DNA of 64,000 nt. Source: Roseobacter sp. MED193. Its GTDB lineage: Bacteria; Pseudomonadota; Alphaproteobacteria; Rhodobacterales; Rhodobacteraceae. How positions within the stretch are numbered: position 1 is the first letter of the stretch; every line of letters starts with the position of its first letter. Below the pieces are notes generated by a model. The model had not been told where the DNA came from and made no database searches. It was given only the letters and a program-made list of their open reading frames with translations. Location: positions 3,167,694-3,231,693 of the forward strand of contig NZ_CH902583.1 in the NCBI RefSeq assembly GCF_000152965.1, given 5' to 3'. Of the stretch, positions 37,469-45,486 are shown piece by piece. Made by a program: the position numbers and the translations under genes.

Positions 37469-38761
37469 ATGCAAAAACTGACCACCCAAGCCGAATGGAC
37501 CCAACGCGCCCGCGCGGTTTTGCCCGCTGCGGGGTTCGGAAATTTTGACGCCAGTATCGTGATCGCCCGCGGTGAGGGCAGTCATGTCTGGGATGAGGAT
37601 GGCAATGAATACATCGATTACCTGATCGGATCGGGTCCGATGTTGCTGGGTCATGGCGATGATGAAGTCATGGAGGCCGTACTTGAGCAGCTGCCAAAGG
37701 GTATGACCTTTTTCGCCAATAACGCGCAAGGCATCGCGCTGGCCGAGGCGATAGTGGATGCGGTGCCCTGCTGCGAACAGGTGCGCTTTGTGACCTCGGG
37801 GGGGGAAGCGGACATGTATGCGATCCGACTGGCTCGCGCCTATACAGGCAAGAGCAAGATCCTGAAATTCGAAGGTGGCTACCACGGGATGAGCGCCGAA
37901 GCTCAGATGAGCCTTGCCCCTGCAAGGGCCGTGAACTTTCCCACTGCTGTTCCGGACAGCGCGGGCATTCCGCAAGGTGTCGCTGACGAGATGCTGATAG
38001 CACCCTTCAACGACCTTGAGGCCGTGGCATTGCTTTTGTCAGAGCATGACGATATCGCCGCAATCATTGCAGAGCCTTTGCAGCGGATTATCCCGGCGGC
38101 CCCCGGCTTTTTGCAAGGGCTTCGCGCTTTGTGCGACAAACACGGCGTTTTGTTGATCTTTGACGAGATCGTAACCGGCTTTCGCCTTGCCTATGGCGGG
38201 GCACAGGAACGCTACGGCGTGACGCCGGATATCTGCACGTTGGGCAAAATCATCGGCGGCGGGTTCCCTTTGGCGGCCCTCGGAGCCAGCGTTGAAATCA
38301 TGGCGCATTTTGATAAGACTCACGTGGGGGCTGAGAAGTGGCTGATGCAACTGGGCACATTGTCTGGCAATCCGGTTGCGGCAGCTGCGGGCCTAAAGAC
38401 GATGGAAATCCTGCGCCGTCCTGGCCAATATGATCGCTTGCGCGCGCTCGGCCAAAGCTTGATGGACATGCAGACTATGGCGCTAACTGAGGCGGGAATT
38501 GCCCACCGAGTTTGCGGTGATCCGACCCTGTTTGATATCTATTTCACCAGCCACGACGTCAAAGATTACCGCAGTGCGAAACATCTGGACCCACAAGACA
38601 ACGCGACCTGGAACGCAAGCTTGCGGGAGCAAGGTATCTTCAAATCACCCGGTAAGCTGTATCCGTCACTTGCCTTGACTGAATCTGACCTGCACCAGAC
38701 CAAAGAAGCTTTCAGGAATGCCGCGGTAGCACTCGAGAGCAGCAAGTCGGTTAACGCGTGA
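37469..38761 (+). CDS. Class III aminotransferase, glutamate-1-semialdehyde aminomutase-like
   Basis: A 430-aa PLP enzyme of fold type I. It has YIDYLIGSGPMLLGH, the PLP phosphate region TSGGEADMYAIRLAR, YHGMSAEAQ, LIFDEIVTGFR and the Schiff-base Lys in CTLGKIIGGGFPLAA. The family includes HemL and also beta-amino-acid and omega-amino-acid aminotransferases. In a catabolic operon far from tetrapyrrole genes, a transaminase or aminomutase acting on a demethylated amino acid is more likely than HemL. It starts 4 bp after the second enolase and ends the rightward operon. No terminator is evident. Confidence 0.88.
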   Translation: MQKLTTQAEWTQRARAVLPAAGFGNFDASIVIARGEGSHVWDEDGNEYIDYLIGSGPMLLGHGDDEVMEAVLEQLPKGMTFFANNAQGIALAEAIVDAVPCCEQVRFVTSGGEADMYAIRLARAYTGKSKILKFEGGYHGMSAEAQMSLAPARAVNFPTAVPDSAGIPQGVADEMLIAPFNDLEAVALLLSEHDDIAAIIAEPLQRIIPAAPGFLQGLRALCDKHGVLLIFDEIVTGFRLAYGGAQERYGVTPDICTLGKIIGGGFPLAALGASVEIMAHFDKTHVGAEKWLMQLGTLSGNPVAAAAGLKTMEILRRPGQYDRLRALGQSLMDMQTMALTEAGIAHRVCGDPTLFDIYFTSHDVKDYRSAKHLDPQDNATWNASLREQGIFKSPGKLYPSLALTESDLHQTKEAFRNAAVALESSKSVNA

Positions 38762-39421
38762 AAGGTGCGGCATTCAAATAATTTGGTTCGTAAAGAAAAC
38801 AGAATAAGGAAAGCAGCCGTTGCGCTACGTTAGGTCTATGACCGCTCACTGGCCACTCGGCTTGGCCCAGATTATGCAGCTGCAGCGAAAGTCCGGAATG
38901 ACGGGACGCACCGCAGCGTCAGGTTGTAGTCGCGAACGGCGACGCTGGGCCGTACAGACCCAACGGATCAATCCGCAACATCGACTTTGTAAATGTGGCT
39001 TTCTGCGCCTAGCTGTCGCTGATGTTGACTGCAGCAGTGGCAATCCAATGCTAGGGTGTTTCAATGACCGTATTCGAGCAACTGACTCTCAAACCTCGCA
39101 TTTGCGGTGTAGATGGTTTGGCACTCAGTGTTGGCGATCCCTTAGGCTTGTGAGCGGTCGTTACAATCATCCTCAAAGCTGTTTTCGAATTTCGCTAGGT
39201 CGTCAGCTGGGCCTTGTTCGCGTTGGTATCGATCAAGTTTGCCGGTGTTCCGAACCGCCTCTTGGCCTGAAGCAGTAGCTCGTTTCTTGGTGTCCTAATG
39301 CGTCGCAGGACTTGATTGGAAGAGGATTGGCAACGTTTCGCAATCCATAAACTTTTTGATCAACGGTGCATCTCGAAAATCCATCTATTACATTGATTTT
39401 GATTGATTTATTTTTCCCCCT
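38762..39421. other. Intergenic region with no supported gene
   Basis: About 660 bp between the aminotransferase and the right repeat. The open frame 38,820-39,278 shows no family, poor initiation signals and a codon pattern unlike its neighbours. The last 60 bp are AT-rich and end exactly at the copied tRNA-Gln 3' sequence. Confidence 0.5.
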
Positions 39422-39925
39422 GAATCCTACCACCCCAGCCAGTACTTTCCAGCCATAGACGTAAGAGCGGCGGAGCGCCGACTGGCCCCAATCGCCCCCG
39501 TTTCTGCCCCAGTGGTTTCGGTTCGTCTGAGTGGCTCTGGCGAGGCTCTGAAGCCCCCCCCCCCTTGATGTGCCTTTACCGCCTGCTTGAGTTGACCCCT
39601 CCCGCTGTGGGAGAGGCCGTCAGCGTTATGCCTGAGTATAGTGGGGCAGAGGGAGCCCCCCCCCCTGAGACGATCCGGTTCCCCCATCTCGTTGAAGCAC
39701 CGGTGACGCACCTCCTCCCCTCTGTTACCTAGGGTCTAGGAGGGGGAAGGAAATAGGTATAAGTAATGAATAGAAGGCGGAGGGGAGAGACCCCCGGTTC
39801 ATCCTTCCTTACCCAGAGGAAAGGTCACCTATGGGAGACATAGAGAACCCCGGGCACTCCCGCCCCATAGACGTCCATCGCTGGTCCGACCATCCAGAGG
39901 TCGCCGGGTTATGCGATCGGATCTG
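39422..39925. repeat. Direct repeat, right copy (tRNA-Gln 3' end plus element end)
   Basis: The copy begins sharply with GAATCCTACCACCCCAGCCA, the last 20 bases of tRNA-Gln, and continues with about 480 bp matching the DNA downstream of the tRNA at 22,180-22,673. The similarity ends at ATCTG (39,921-39,925), inside the element-specific reading frame. There is no tRNA 5' part here. Confidence 0.92.
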
Positions 39926-39926
39926 A
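39831..39926 (+). pseudogene. Element-specific protein, 5' remnant
   Basis: The first 31 codons match the gene at 22,579 (MGDIENPGHSRPIDVHRWSD), then the frame meets TGA at the exact end of the repeat. The rest of the gene is gone, replaced by an unrelated AT-richer stretch. Confidence 0.8.
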
Positions 39927-39932
39927 CTAGCT

Positions 39933-40343
39933 CTAATCAGATACCAGTCCCTGGCGCCAAGGCTTACTATTTCGTCTGGGTGCTTTGGGTCTCCATAAGT
40001 TGATAACCTCGAACTCCTTTTTTGAGACCAGATACTTCCAAGTTTCACCTGTATAGGTGACGTGCTCATTGGAAAGAGGGGAGAACGTTGCCAGGTAATT
40101 CCGCTTACACTCCAGGAGAACATAGGTGTTCATCTCCAGATGACGCTCCATTGTATACTTGAAACCATCGCTGGGTCTTTCAAACTCTTCATAGGGGCGA
40201 ACAGCTTCGACGACTTGTCTCCTAATTTCACGATCTTCGACCGGATTACAATTTGACTCAGACAAGTACAAACTCTGGCATGATGCACATACTAAGAGCG
40301 CAGCCATAGATAGATTTTTTATGCTAGTCCCCGTACCTTCCAT
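39933..40343 (-). CDS. Small putative lipoprotein/secreted protein of unknown function
   Basis: A 136-aa product with an N-terminal hydrophobic signal (MEGTGTSIKNLSMAALLVCA) followed by Cys-containing CASC, which could be a non-standard lipobox. The mature part is polar with two further cysteines (SNC and LECKRN). AGAGG lies about 8 nt before the ATG at 40343. Base composition is lower in GC than the neighbours, which fits recent transfer. No family recognised. It immediately adjoins the truncated right repeat. Confidence 0.55.
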   Translation of the reverse strand: MEGTGTSIKNLSMAALLVCASCQSLYLSESNCNPVEDREIRRQVVEAVRPYEEFERPSDGFKYTMERHLEMNTYVLLECKRNYLATFSPLSNEHVTYTGETWKYLVSKKEFEVINLWRPKAPRRNSKPWRQGLVSD

Positions 40344-40377
40344 TCTAGTACCTCTTTTGAAATTCAATCTTTTAAAT

Positions 40378-40584
40378 TCACTTCAGCCTCAACGGCTCAA
40401 CAGGCCGACCAGTCCGCTGCTCATGCTCAGCCATCCGTCGCAGATACCCCTCTGACCTAGCAACCTGCCTGAAGGCCACATAATCTTGGACGTACTCCGC
40501 CCCCGGATCAACTTCATCCAGCCCATAGAAGTGGTTCGCTGTTGGCAGCGCCACCCCGCAGACGCGCTCCGAAGCCACGGCCAT
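40378..40584 (-). CDS. Short hypothetical protein, possibly a gene fragment
   Basis: A 68-aa frame with a protein-like composition (FYGLDEVDPGAEYVQDYVAF, then a basic/acidic helix ending VEPLRLK). No family recognised and no convincing ribosome-binding site. It may be the C-terminal end of a longer gene cut off when the region recombined. Confidence 0.35.
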   Translation of the reverse strand: MAVASERVCGVALPTANHFYGLDEVDPGAEYVQDYVAFRQVARSEGYLRRMAEHEQRTGRPVEPLRLK

Positions 40585-40614
40585 TAAGGCGCTGAGAACC
40601 GCCCGCTTATGATT

Positions 40615-41097
40615 TCACTGGGTGCCTGCTGGGCGAATTTCACCGGTCGCCAGAACAGGAGACGCGTCCAGGTCTTCAGCGTCCAACATGGTTGCCACCC
40701 GTTCCAAGTTGGCAACCAGCATCGCCTGCTCCCAATCCTCCATGGCCCGAAATTTGCGTACAAATCGTTGCTGTAGTGGGTCGGGCGCATCAACAAGAGT
40801 TTCACGCCCCGCATCGGTCAGCAAAATATGAATTTGTCGCCGATCTTCACTGGATTTCTGCCGCAAAGCCAGACCATCCCGGACAAGCTTATCAACCAGA
40901 GAAGTAACTGTCCCTTGCGAGACCTGCATGCGCATTGAAATTGTCTTTGCCGTCACAAAGCCACTCTCCGAAATGATCTGGAGAACGCGGAACTGGGCAG
41001 GGGTGACGCCAGTAGCTTGACGGATTTCGCGCCCGAATAATTCAGTTGTTCGAATAATGCGGCGCAGCGCGATCAGGCTGCTGTCGATACGGTCCAT
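40615..41097 (-). CDS. ectR: MarR-family regulator of ectoine genes (EctR-like)
   Basis: A 160-aa MarR protein: LFGREIRQATGVTPAQFRVL, winged helix TAKTISMRMQVSQGTVTSLV and wing LALRQKSSEDRRQIHILLTD. Divergently placed 218 bp from ectA, the usual position of EctR1/CosR-type repressors of ectABC. It would repress the ectoine genes at low salinity. The gap contains AT-rich dyads around 41,140-41,190 and TTGACT at 41,251 that could be operator and -35, but no site is certain. Confidence 0.82.
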   Translation of the reverse strand: MDRIDSSLIALRRIIRTTELFGREIRQATGVTPAQFRVLQIISESGFVTAKTISMRMQVSQGTVTSLVDKLVRDGLALRQKSSEDRRQIHILLTDAGRETLVDAPDPLQQRFVRKFRAMEDWEQAMLVANLERVATMLDAEDLDASPVLATGEIRPAGTQ

Positions 41098-41315
41098 AAA
41101 ATCTCCGATAGTTCAGACATCAAAGCATACAGCGGTAAATAGGTGATTTCAATTCTCAAATAACTTCCACTTTCGAAGCAATTACTGGTCATTTTGCGAC
41201 CTTCACCGCCGAATAGCGTCAAAAATCCGCGTTACCTAGGTGAATTTGCTTTGACTGTTGAAGTTTTGTCGGTTGCCTGATACTTCGACATTTAAAGCGA
41301 TAGGAGAAACCCAAC

Positions 41316-41846
41316 ATGCAACACCCCATTGACCCAATGCGCATCGATCTCCCCTCAGTTCGTAAGCCCGTCGCTGAAGACGGAGCCAAGGTTTGGGAGC
41401 TGGTGCAGGCTTGCAAGCCGCTTGATGAGAACTCCATGTACTGCAATCTCTTGCAGAGCGATCATTTTGCCGGCACCTGCTGTCTGGCAGAATTGTCCCA
41501 AGAGATGGTGGGCTGGGTCTCTGCTTATGTATTGCCCAATGATCCTGAAACGCTGTTTGTTTGGCAGGTCGCCGTGGCCGAAAATGCGCGTGGACGCGGG
41601 CTGGGCTCCATGATGTTGCAATCCATTCTGCGGCGACCTCAGTGCAAAGACGTAAACCGCCTGCAAACCACTATCACCGCTGACAATAATGCTTCCTGGT
41701 CCTTGTTTCGCAGGTTCGCGAGTTTTCAAGACAGCCAGATGGACATCCAACCCTACTACACGCAGGCCCTGCATTTCCAAGAACGGCACAAGACGGAAAA
41801 CCTCGTCACTATTCCTCTGACAAGGCAGCAGGCGCTCGCAGCCTGA
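41316..41846 (+). CDS. ectA: L-2,4-diaminobutyrate acetyltransferase
   Basis: GNAT-fold enzyme that acetylates 2,4-diaminobutyrate with acetyl-CoA, the second step of ectoine synthesis. The 176-aa protein has DENSMYCNLLQSDHFAGTC, typical of EctA, and the acetyl-CoA loop ENARGRGLGS. TAGGAG precedes the ATG. First gene of ectABC; the ectB start follows 66 bp after its stop. Confidence 0.95.
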   Translation: MQHPIDPMRIDLPSVRKPVAEDGAKVWELVQACKPLDENSMYCNLLQSDHFAGTCCLAELSQEMVGWVSAYVLPNDPETLFVWQVAVAENARGRGLGSMMLQSILRRPQCKDVNRLQTTITADNNASWSLFRRFASFQDSQMDIQPYYTQALHFQERHKTENLVTIPLTRQQALAA

Positions 41847-41912
41847 GCGATGCGTATGCCGTTTTTTGCCAGCCAGTTCTTCCTGCCCCCTCTCAAATCT
41901 GAAAGAAACCCT

Positions 41913-43199
41913 ATGTCTACACAGCTTGCCAGCAAGGCCATTTTTGGTCGTCGGGAATCCGAAGCCCGCAGCTATTGCCGCGGGTTTGATACAGTCTTCA
42001 CGTCCGCCACGGGCTCCGAGATGATCGACCAAAGCGGACGGCGATACATTGACTTTCTTGCTGGGTGTTCGTCTTTGAACTACGGGCACAATGATCCGGA
42101 CATGAAACGCGCCCTGATAGCGCATTTGGAAGCCGATGGTGTTGCCCATGGTTTGGACATGCACACAGCAGCAAAGGCCCGGTTTCTAGAAGTTTTTGAG
42201 CAGTTTATCTTGCAGCCACGTGAGGTGGATCACAGGGTGATGTTTACCGGACCGACGGGAGCAAATGCTGTTGAGGCGGCGATGAAAATCGCCCGCAAGG
42301 CCACTGGACGCAGCAATATCATCTCCTTCACCAATGGGTTTCATGGTGTCACCCAGGGCGCCCTGGCAGCAACTGGCAACAGCTATCACCGTGGCGGTGC
42401 CGGAGTGACGCTCAACAATGTGACGCGGATGCCCTATGACGGCTTTATGGGACAGTCCTGTGACACAACTGATTTTCTGGAGGCCATGCTTAAGGATCGC
42501 TCTTCGGGCCTGGACGCACCTGCCGCAATTTTGCTGGAAACAGTTCAGGGTGAAGGCGGGTTGAATGCCGCCACGACGGATTGGTTGCAGCGCGTTGCAG
42601 AGCTGGCGAAGGAGGCCGGTGCTCTATTGATCGTCGATGACATTCAGGCAGGCTGTGGGCGCACGGGTGGGTTCTTTTCCTATGAAGAGTCTGGCATCAG
42701 CCCTGATATCGTGACCCTGGCAAAATCAATATCTGGCTTTGGCCTGCCCATGGGGCTGGTGCTCGTTAAGCCAGAACATGATGTCATGGGGCCGGCCGAG
42801 CATAACGGGACATTTCGGGGCAATACTCATGCCTTTGTGACTGCCACCGTTGCCATTGAAAAGTTCTGGTCAGATGACAGTTTGCAGAAGGATATTCTGC
42901 GCCGTTCAGAGATCATTGCGCGGGGGCTGCAAGCCCTTGCTGAGATGGTTCCTGATGCGCGCCTTAAGGGGCGCGGCATGATGCGGGGCGTGGACCTGCG
43001 ATGTGGTGATCTGGCAGGCAAGATCTGCGCGCGGGCTTTTGAGCAGGGCCTCATTATTGAGACTTCGGGCTCCGAAGATCAGGTGGTCAAGATCCTTGCG
43101 CCCCTTACAACGCCTGACAGCATGCTTGAGGCCGGGCTCACTATTCTCATCAACGCCGCACAGGATGTGATTGGCGCCCAAAAATTTGCCGCGGAGTAA
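41913..43199 (+). CDS. ectB: Diaminobutyrate-2-oxoglutarate transaminase
   Basis: PLP class III aminotransferase of 428 aa that forms 2,4-diaminobutyrate from aspartate semialdehyde. Typical EctB features: [20 protein letters not shown]-type start, [47 protein letters not shown] and the Lys in [13 protein letters not shown]. Start at MSTQLASK after GAAAGAAA; the frame extends back to 41,850 without support. Confidence 0.95.
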   Translation: MSTQLASKAIFGRRESEARSYCRGFDTVFTSATGSEMIDQSGRRYIDFLAGCSSLNYGHNDPDMKRALIAHLEADGVAHGLDMHTAAKARFLEVFEQFILQPREVDHRVMFTGPTGANAVEAAMKIARKATGRSNIISFTNGFHGVTQGALAATGNSYHRGGAGVTLNNVTRMPYDGFMGQSCDTTDFLEAMLKDRSSGLDAPAAILLETVQGEGGLNAATTDWLQRVAELAKEAGALLIVDDIQAGCGRTGGFFSYEESGISPDIVTLAKSISGFGLPMGLVLVKPEHDVMGPAEHNGTFRGNTHAFVTATVAIEKFWSDDSLQKDILRRSEIIARGLQALAEMVPDARLKGRGMMRGVDLRCGDLAGKICARAFEQGLIIETSGSEDQVVKILAPLTTPDSMLEAGLTILINAAQDVIGAQKFAAE

Positions 43200-43203
43200 G
43201 GCT

Positions 43204-43602
43204 ATGATTGTACGAGACTTCAACGAAATCATTAAAAGCGAGCGGGGCCGCGTCGTATCAGACGCCAAGTGGAGCAGCGTGCGGATGCTGCTGGCAGAAG
43301 ATCAAATGGGGTTTTCTTTCCATATCACATTCCTCGAGGCTGGCTCCGAGCACACATTTGAGTACAAAAATCACTTTGAGAGTGTCTATTGCATGCAGGG
43401 AACCGGTTCGATCACGGACCTCGCGACAGGTGAGATCCACCTCATTCGCCCAGGGGTTATGTATGCTTTGGATAAACACGACCGTCATACTCTTGTTGCT
43501 GAAGAAGAACTGGTCATGGCCTGTTGTTTCAATCCGCCCGTAACCGGAAATGAAACCCATCGAGAGGATGGATCCTACGCCTTAGAGGCTGAAAATGCCT
43601 GA
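43204..43602 (+). CDS. ectC: L-ectoine synthase
   Basis: Cupin-fold enzyme of 132 aa that cyclises N-gamma-acetyl-diaminobutyrate to the compatible solute ectoine. Family motifs are [36 protein letters not shown] and [12 protein letters not shown]. It starts 4 bp after ectB. No ectD hydroxylase or ectoine-specific aspartokinase follows, so the product is ectoine unless those genes are elsewhere. Confidence 0.96.
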   Translation: MIVRDFNEIIKSERGRVVSDAKWSSVRMLLAEDQMGFSFHITFLEAGSEHTFEYKNHFESVYCMQGTGSITDLATGEIHLIRPGVMYALDKHDRHTLVAEEELVMACCFNPPVTGNETHREDGSYALEAENA

Positions 43603-43613
43603 TTTTTTCCAGC

Positions 43614-43652
43614 GGAGGCAGGTGTGATTTCTTGAAAGTCTTGCCTCCTTTA
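43614..43652 (+). terminator. Candidate terminator after ectC
   Basis: GGAGGCA (43,614-43,620) pairs perfectly with TGCCTCC (43,642-43,648), followed by TTTAA. The loop is long (21 nt) and the T-tract short, so it may terminate weakly. Confidence 0.45.
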
Positions 43653-43687
43653 AGGGCAGCAGGCACGCCATCGCCAGGAGACTGGAT

Positions 43688-44353
43688 ATGAATAAGCTGG
43701 TCAAAACACTGGAGGCCGCGGAAGGTGTTCAGGATCGATTGAGCATCATGTACAACACTCTTCGGCATCGTATTTGCACGCTGCACTACCCGCCAGGTAT
43801 GCGCCTGTCGGAAGCGGATTTGGCAAAGGAGTTCGCCTGTAGTCGCACGCCCCTGCGCCGCGTTTTGGCCTGGCTAGAGAGAGAAGAGCTCATCGCATCG
43901 CGCCAAGGGGTTGGTACATTTGTGACGACAATGAATGCCGCCTCCCTTGCGCAAAACTTTGTCGTACGAGCAACACTGGAACGCGCGATTGTTGAAATTG
44001 ACCCTACAACGGATCTGGTGACATCTTTACAACGTTTTGAAGCCTTGAATGGGCGTTGTGCTGAGTTGAACGCAAAACCGAACGTGGTCGACTTTGCGCG
44101 GCTTGATATGGAGGCATTTGATGCCTTTGTCGAGATTACCGAAAACCTCGCCCTGCGGGCCAGCGGAAAAAGCTACTACGGCCGTACCACGCGGCATCAA
44201 CTGCATAGTTTGGCGAAAGACATAGATTGGTTCAATGCTGCTTGTGAAAACCTTGGCGCGCATGTCAACAATATCCACTCAGCAATAGCGGTGAAGAACT
44301 TGGAAGCCGCAGCGTACTACCAAATCGCTTACACCAGAATGCTAGCACCCTAA
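43688..44353 (+). CDS. GntR-family transcriptional regulator (FCD type)
   Basis: A 221-aa regulator: winged helix (NTLRHRICTLHYPPGMRLSE, DLAKEFACSRTPLRRVLAWL, QGVGTFVTTM) then an all-helical FCD-like ligand domain. CCAGGAG precedes the ATG. It follows ectC by 85 bp in the same direction; GntR regulators are common beside ectoine or ectoine-degradation genes (EnuR is a MocR-type GntR, a different build), so a link with ectABC is possible but not shown. It is the last gene before the IS30 remnant. Confidence 0.8.
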   Translation: MNKLVKTLEAAEGVQDRLSIMYNTLRHRICTLHYPPGMRLSEADLAKEFACSRTPLRRVLAWLEREELIASRQGVGTFVTTMNAASLAQNFVVRATLERAIVEIDPTTDLVTSLQRFEALNGRCAELNAKPNVVDFARLDMEAFDAFVEITENLALRASGKSYYGRTTRHQLHSLAKDIDWFNAACENLGAHVNNIHSAIAVKNLEAAAYYQIAYTRMLAP

Positions 44354-44508
44354 ATTAGCTCTCCTGAACGGTGTGCTGCTCAGTTCCACGTGATTGACTT
44401 CCAGCGCCAAATGAGTTGCCTTTCCAGCCAAGAGAAATCAGAAGAAAACACTCACAACGAATGCCTGCTGGTTCTTTGAAATCACGCAGTCAGTTGGTCT
44501 GCTCTACA

Positions 44509-44890
44509 CTGTGGTTTCAACGGGTCGTCGCAACACTCTAGTCTTTTTGGAAGGATGGAGTGTTAGGCATGAAGTATCGGACGCGGACATTTTACACTGA
44601 TAATCAGAAGTCGGAGATGTGGGATCGCTGGCAGCGTGGAGAGTCGATGAGTTCGATTGGGCGTTGCTTTAATCGCGCGTCATCATCGATTTTCCCGCAC
44701 CTTGCGGTAACCGGCGGCATTCGTCCGCCAGCCCGCACCAGATCCCGCCTTGCTCTGACCTTAATGGAACGAGAAGAGATTTCTCGTGGCCTCGCTGCCA
44801 AGAGTTCGTTTCGCGCGATTGCGCGGGTCTTGCAGCGGTCACCTTCGACGATCAGTCGGGAAGTTCATCGCAACGGTGGTCGGAATGCGC
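44509..44890 (+). mobile_element. IS30-family element, 5' fragment
   Basis: Terminal repeat CTGTGGTTTCAACGGGTCG at 44,509, followed by a transposase 5' part (44,569 to about 44,885; MKYRTRTFYTDNQKSEMWDR, helix-turn-helix in SMSSIGRCFNRASSSI and FRAIARVLQRSPSTISREVH). The homology to the copy at 56,557-57,335 stops after REVHR, where unrelated DNA with an integrase fragment begins, so the catalytic part and the right end are lost. The copy points rightward, opposite to the second copy. Confidence 0.85.
44569..44885 (+). pseudogene. IS30-family transposase, N-terminal fragment
   Basis: Only the DNA-binding N-terminal 105 codons remain. No DDE residues. The open frame runs on to 44,949 into non-IS sequence, so any product would be a fusion without transposase activity. 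Confidence 0.85.
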
Positions 44891-44894
44891 ATCT

Positions 44895-45246
44895 GAAAGG
44901 TCAGACATGGCTTTATGCCCCGTTTCTGCTCGTCACTGATCCCAGCTGAATAGATCCCGTAGGTCAGCCCGTTCTCTGACCGTGCCGATTGGTGGCCGAC
45001 CAGAGACGCAGTCCAATGCTCAGGAACGCCGGTTCGCTCGCACTGGGTCACGAACCACTTTCTTGTTGAATGGAACATCAGCCCGGGCCGCTCCAGTCTC
45101 AAGCGTCGTCTGAGCACTGCGAACCCCTTGGTCACATGAGCGACTGTCAGGTCAGGGAACAGCGGGCCTGCTGACCCGGTGTGGTTCAGAATGCCCCTCG
45201 TAATGCCCCCACCTGTATGTGGGTCGATCAGGCTCCGGTAGTAGCG
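44895..45246 (-). pseudogene. Tyrosine recombinase (phage-type integrase), C-terminal fragment
   Basis: The frame preserves the catalytic C-terminal boxes HSTRKWFVTQCERTGVPEHW (HxxR box), LVGHQSARSE and LTYGIYSAGIS, preceded by SLIDPHTGGG and VTKGFAVLRRRL. An in-frame stop lies upstream at 45,247, so only about 115 residues are left and the N-terminal binding domain is absent. The 3' end abuts the IS30 fragment. It may be the lost integrase of one of the tRNA-targeted elements of this window. Confidence 0.8.
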
Positions 45247-45442
45247 CTATATACGATCAGTCCTCCAGCAGAATGGGCAACTAGATGACCGCCAGCATTG
45301 AGCGCAGCAACAACGGGTACCATTGTGTCAAATTTGCCAGCTGCTGCGACGCAATGCATGGTGGCAATGGATAATCCGCGATGCATTCTAAGCGCCGAAA
45401 AAATATCAATTTCTGGATTTCAGGATCATTTAATCACCTGCA

Positions 45443-45471
45443 AAAAGCCCGCCCCAACAAGCTCGGGGCGG
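45443..45471 (-). terminator. Rho-independent terminator of the BMP transporter operon
   Basis: Read on the minus strand, CCGCCCC (45,471-45,465) pairs with GGGGCGG (45,455-45,449) and is followed by GCTTTTTG. It lies about 15 bp after the stop of the substrate-binding gene. Confidence 0.88.
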
Positions 45472-45486
45472 TAGTTCAGGGAGGTG

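Noticed and set aside
37469-38761. Calling the class III aminotransferase HemL
   Set aside because: The family resemblance is clear, but the gene is coupled to catabolic genes in an island, so a housekeeping tetrapyrrole role is unlikely.
38820-39278. 152-aa frame between the aminotransferase and the right repeat
   Set aside because: Cys/Arg/Trp-rich composition, no good start signal and no recognisable domain.
45260-45486. Minus-strand frames with an AHSAGG motif resembling a lipase elbow
   Set aside because: Very short, interrupted, without other hydrolase blocks; the motif alone is not enough.
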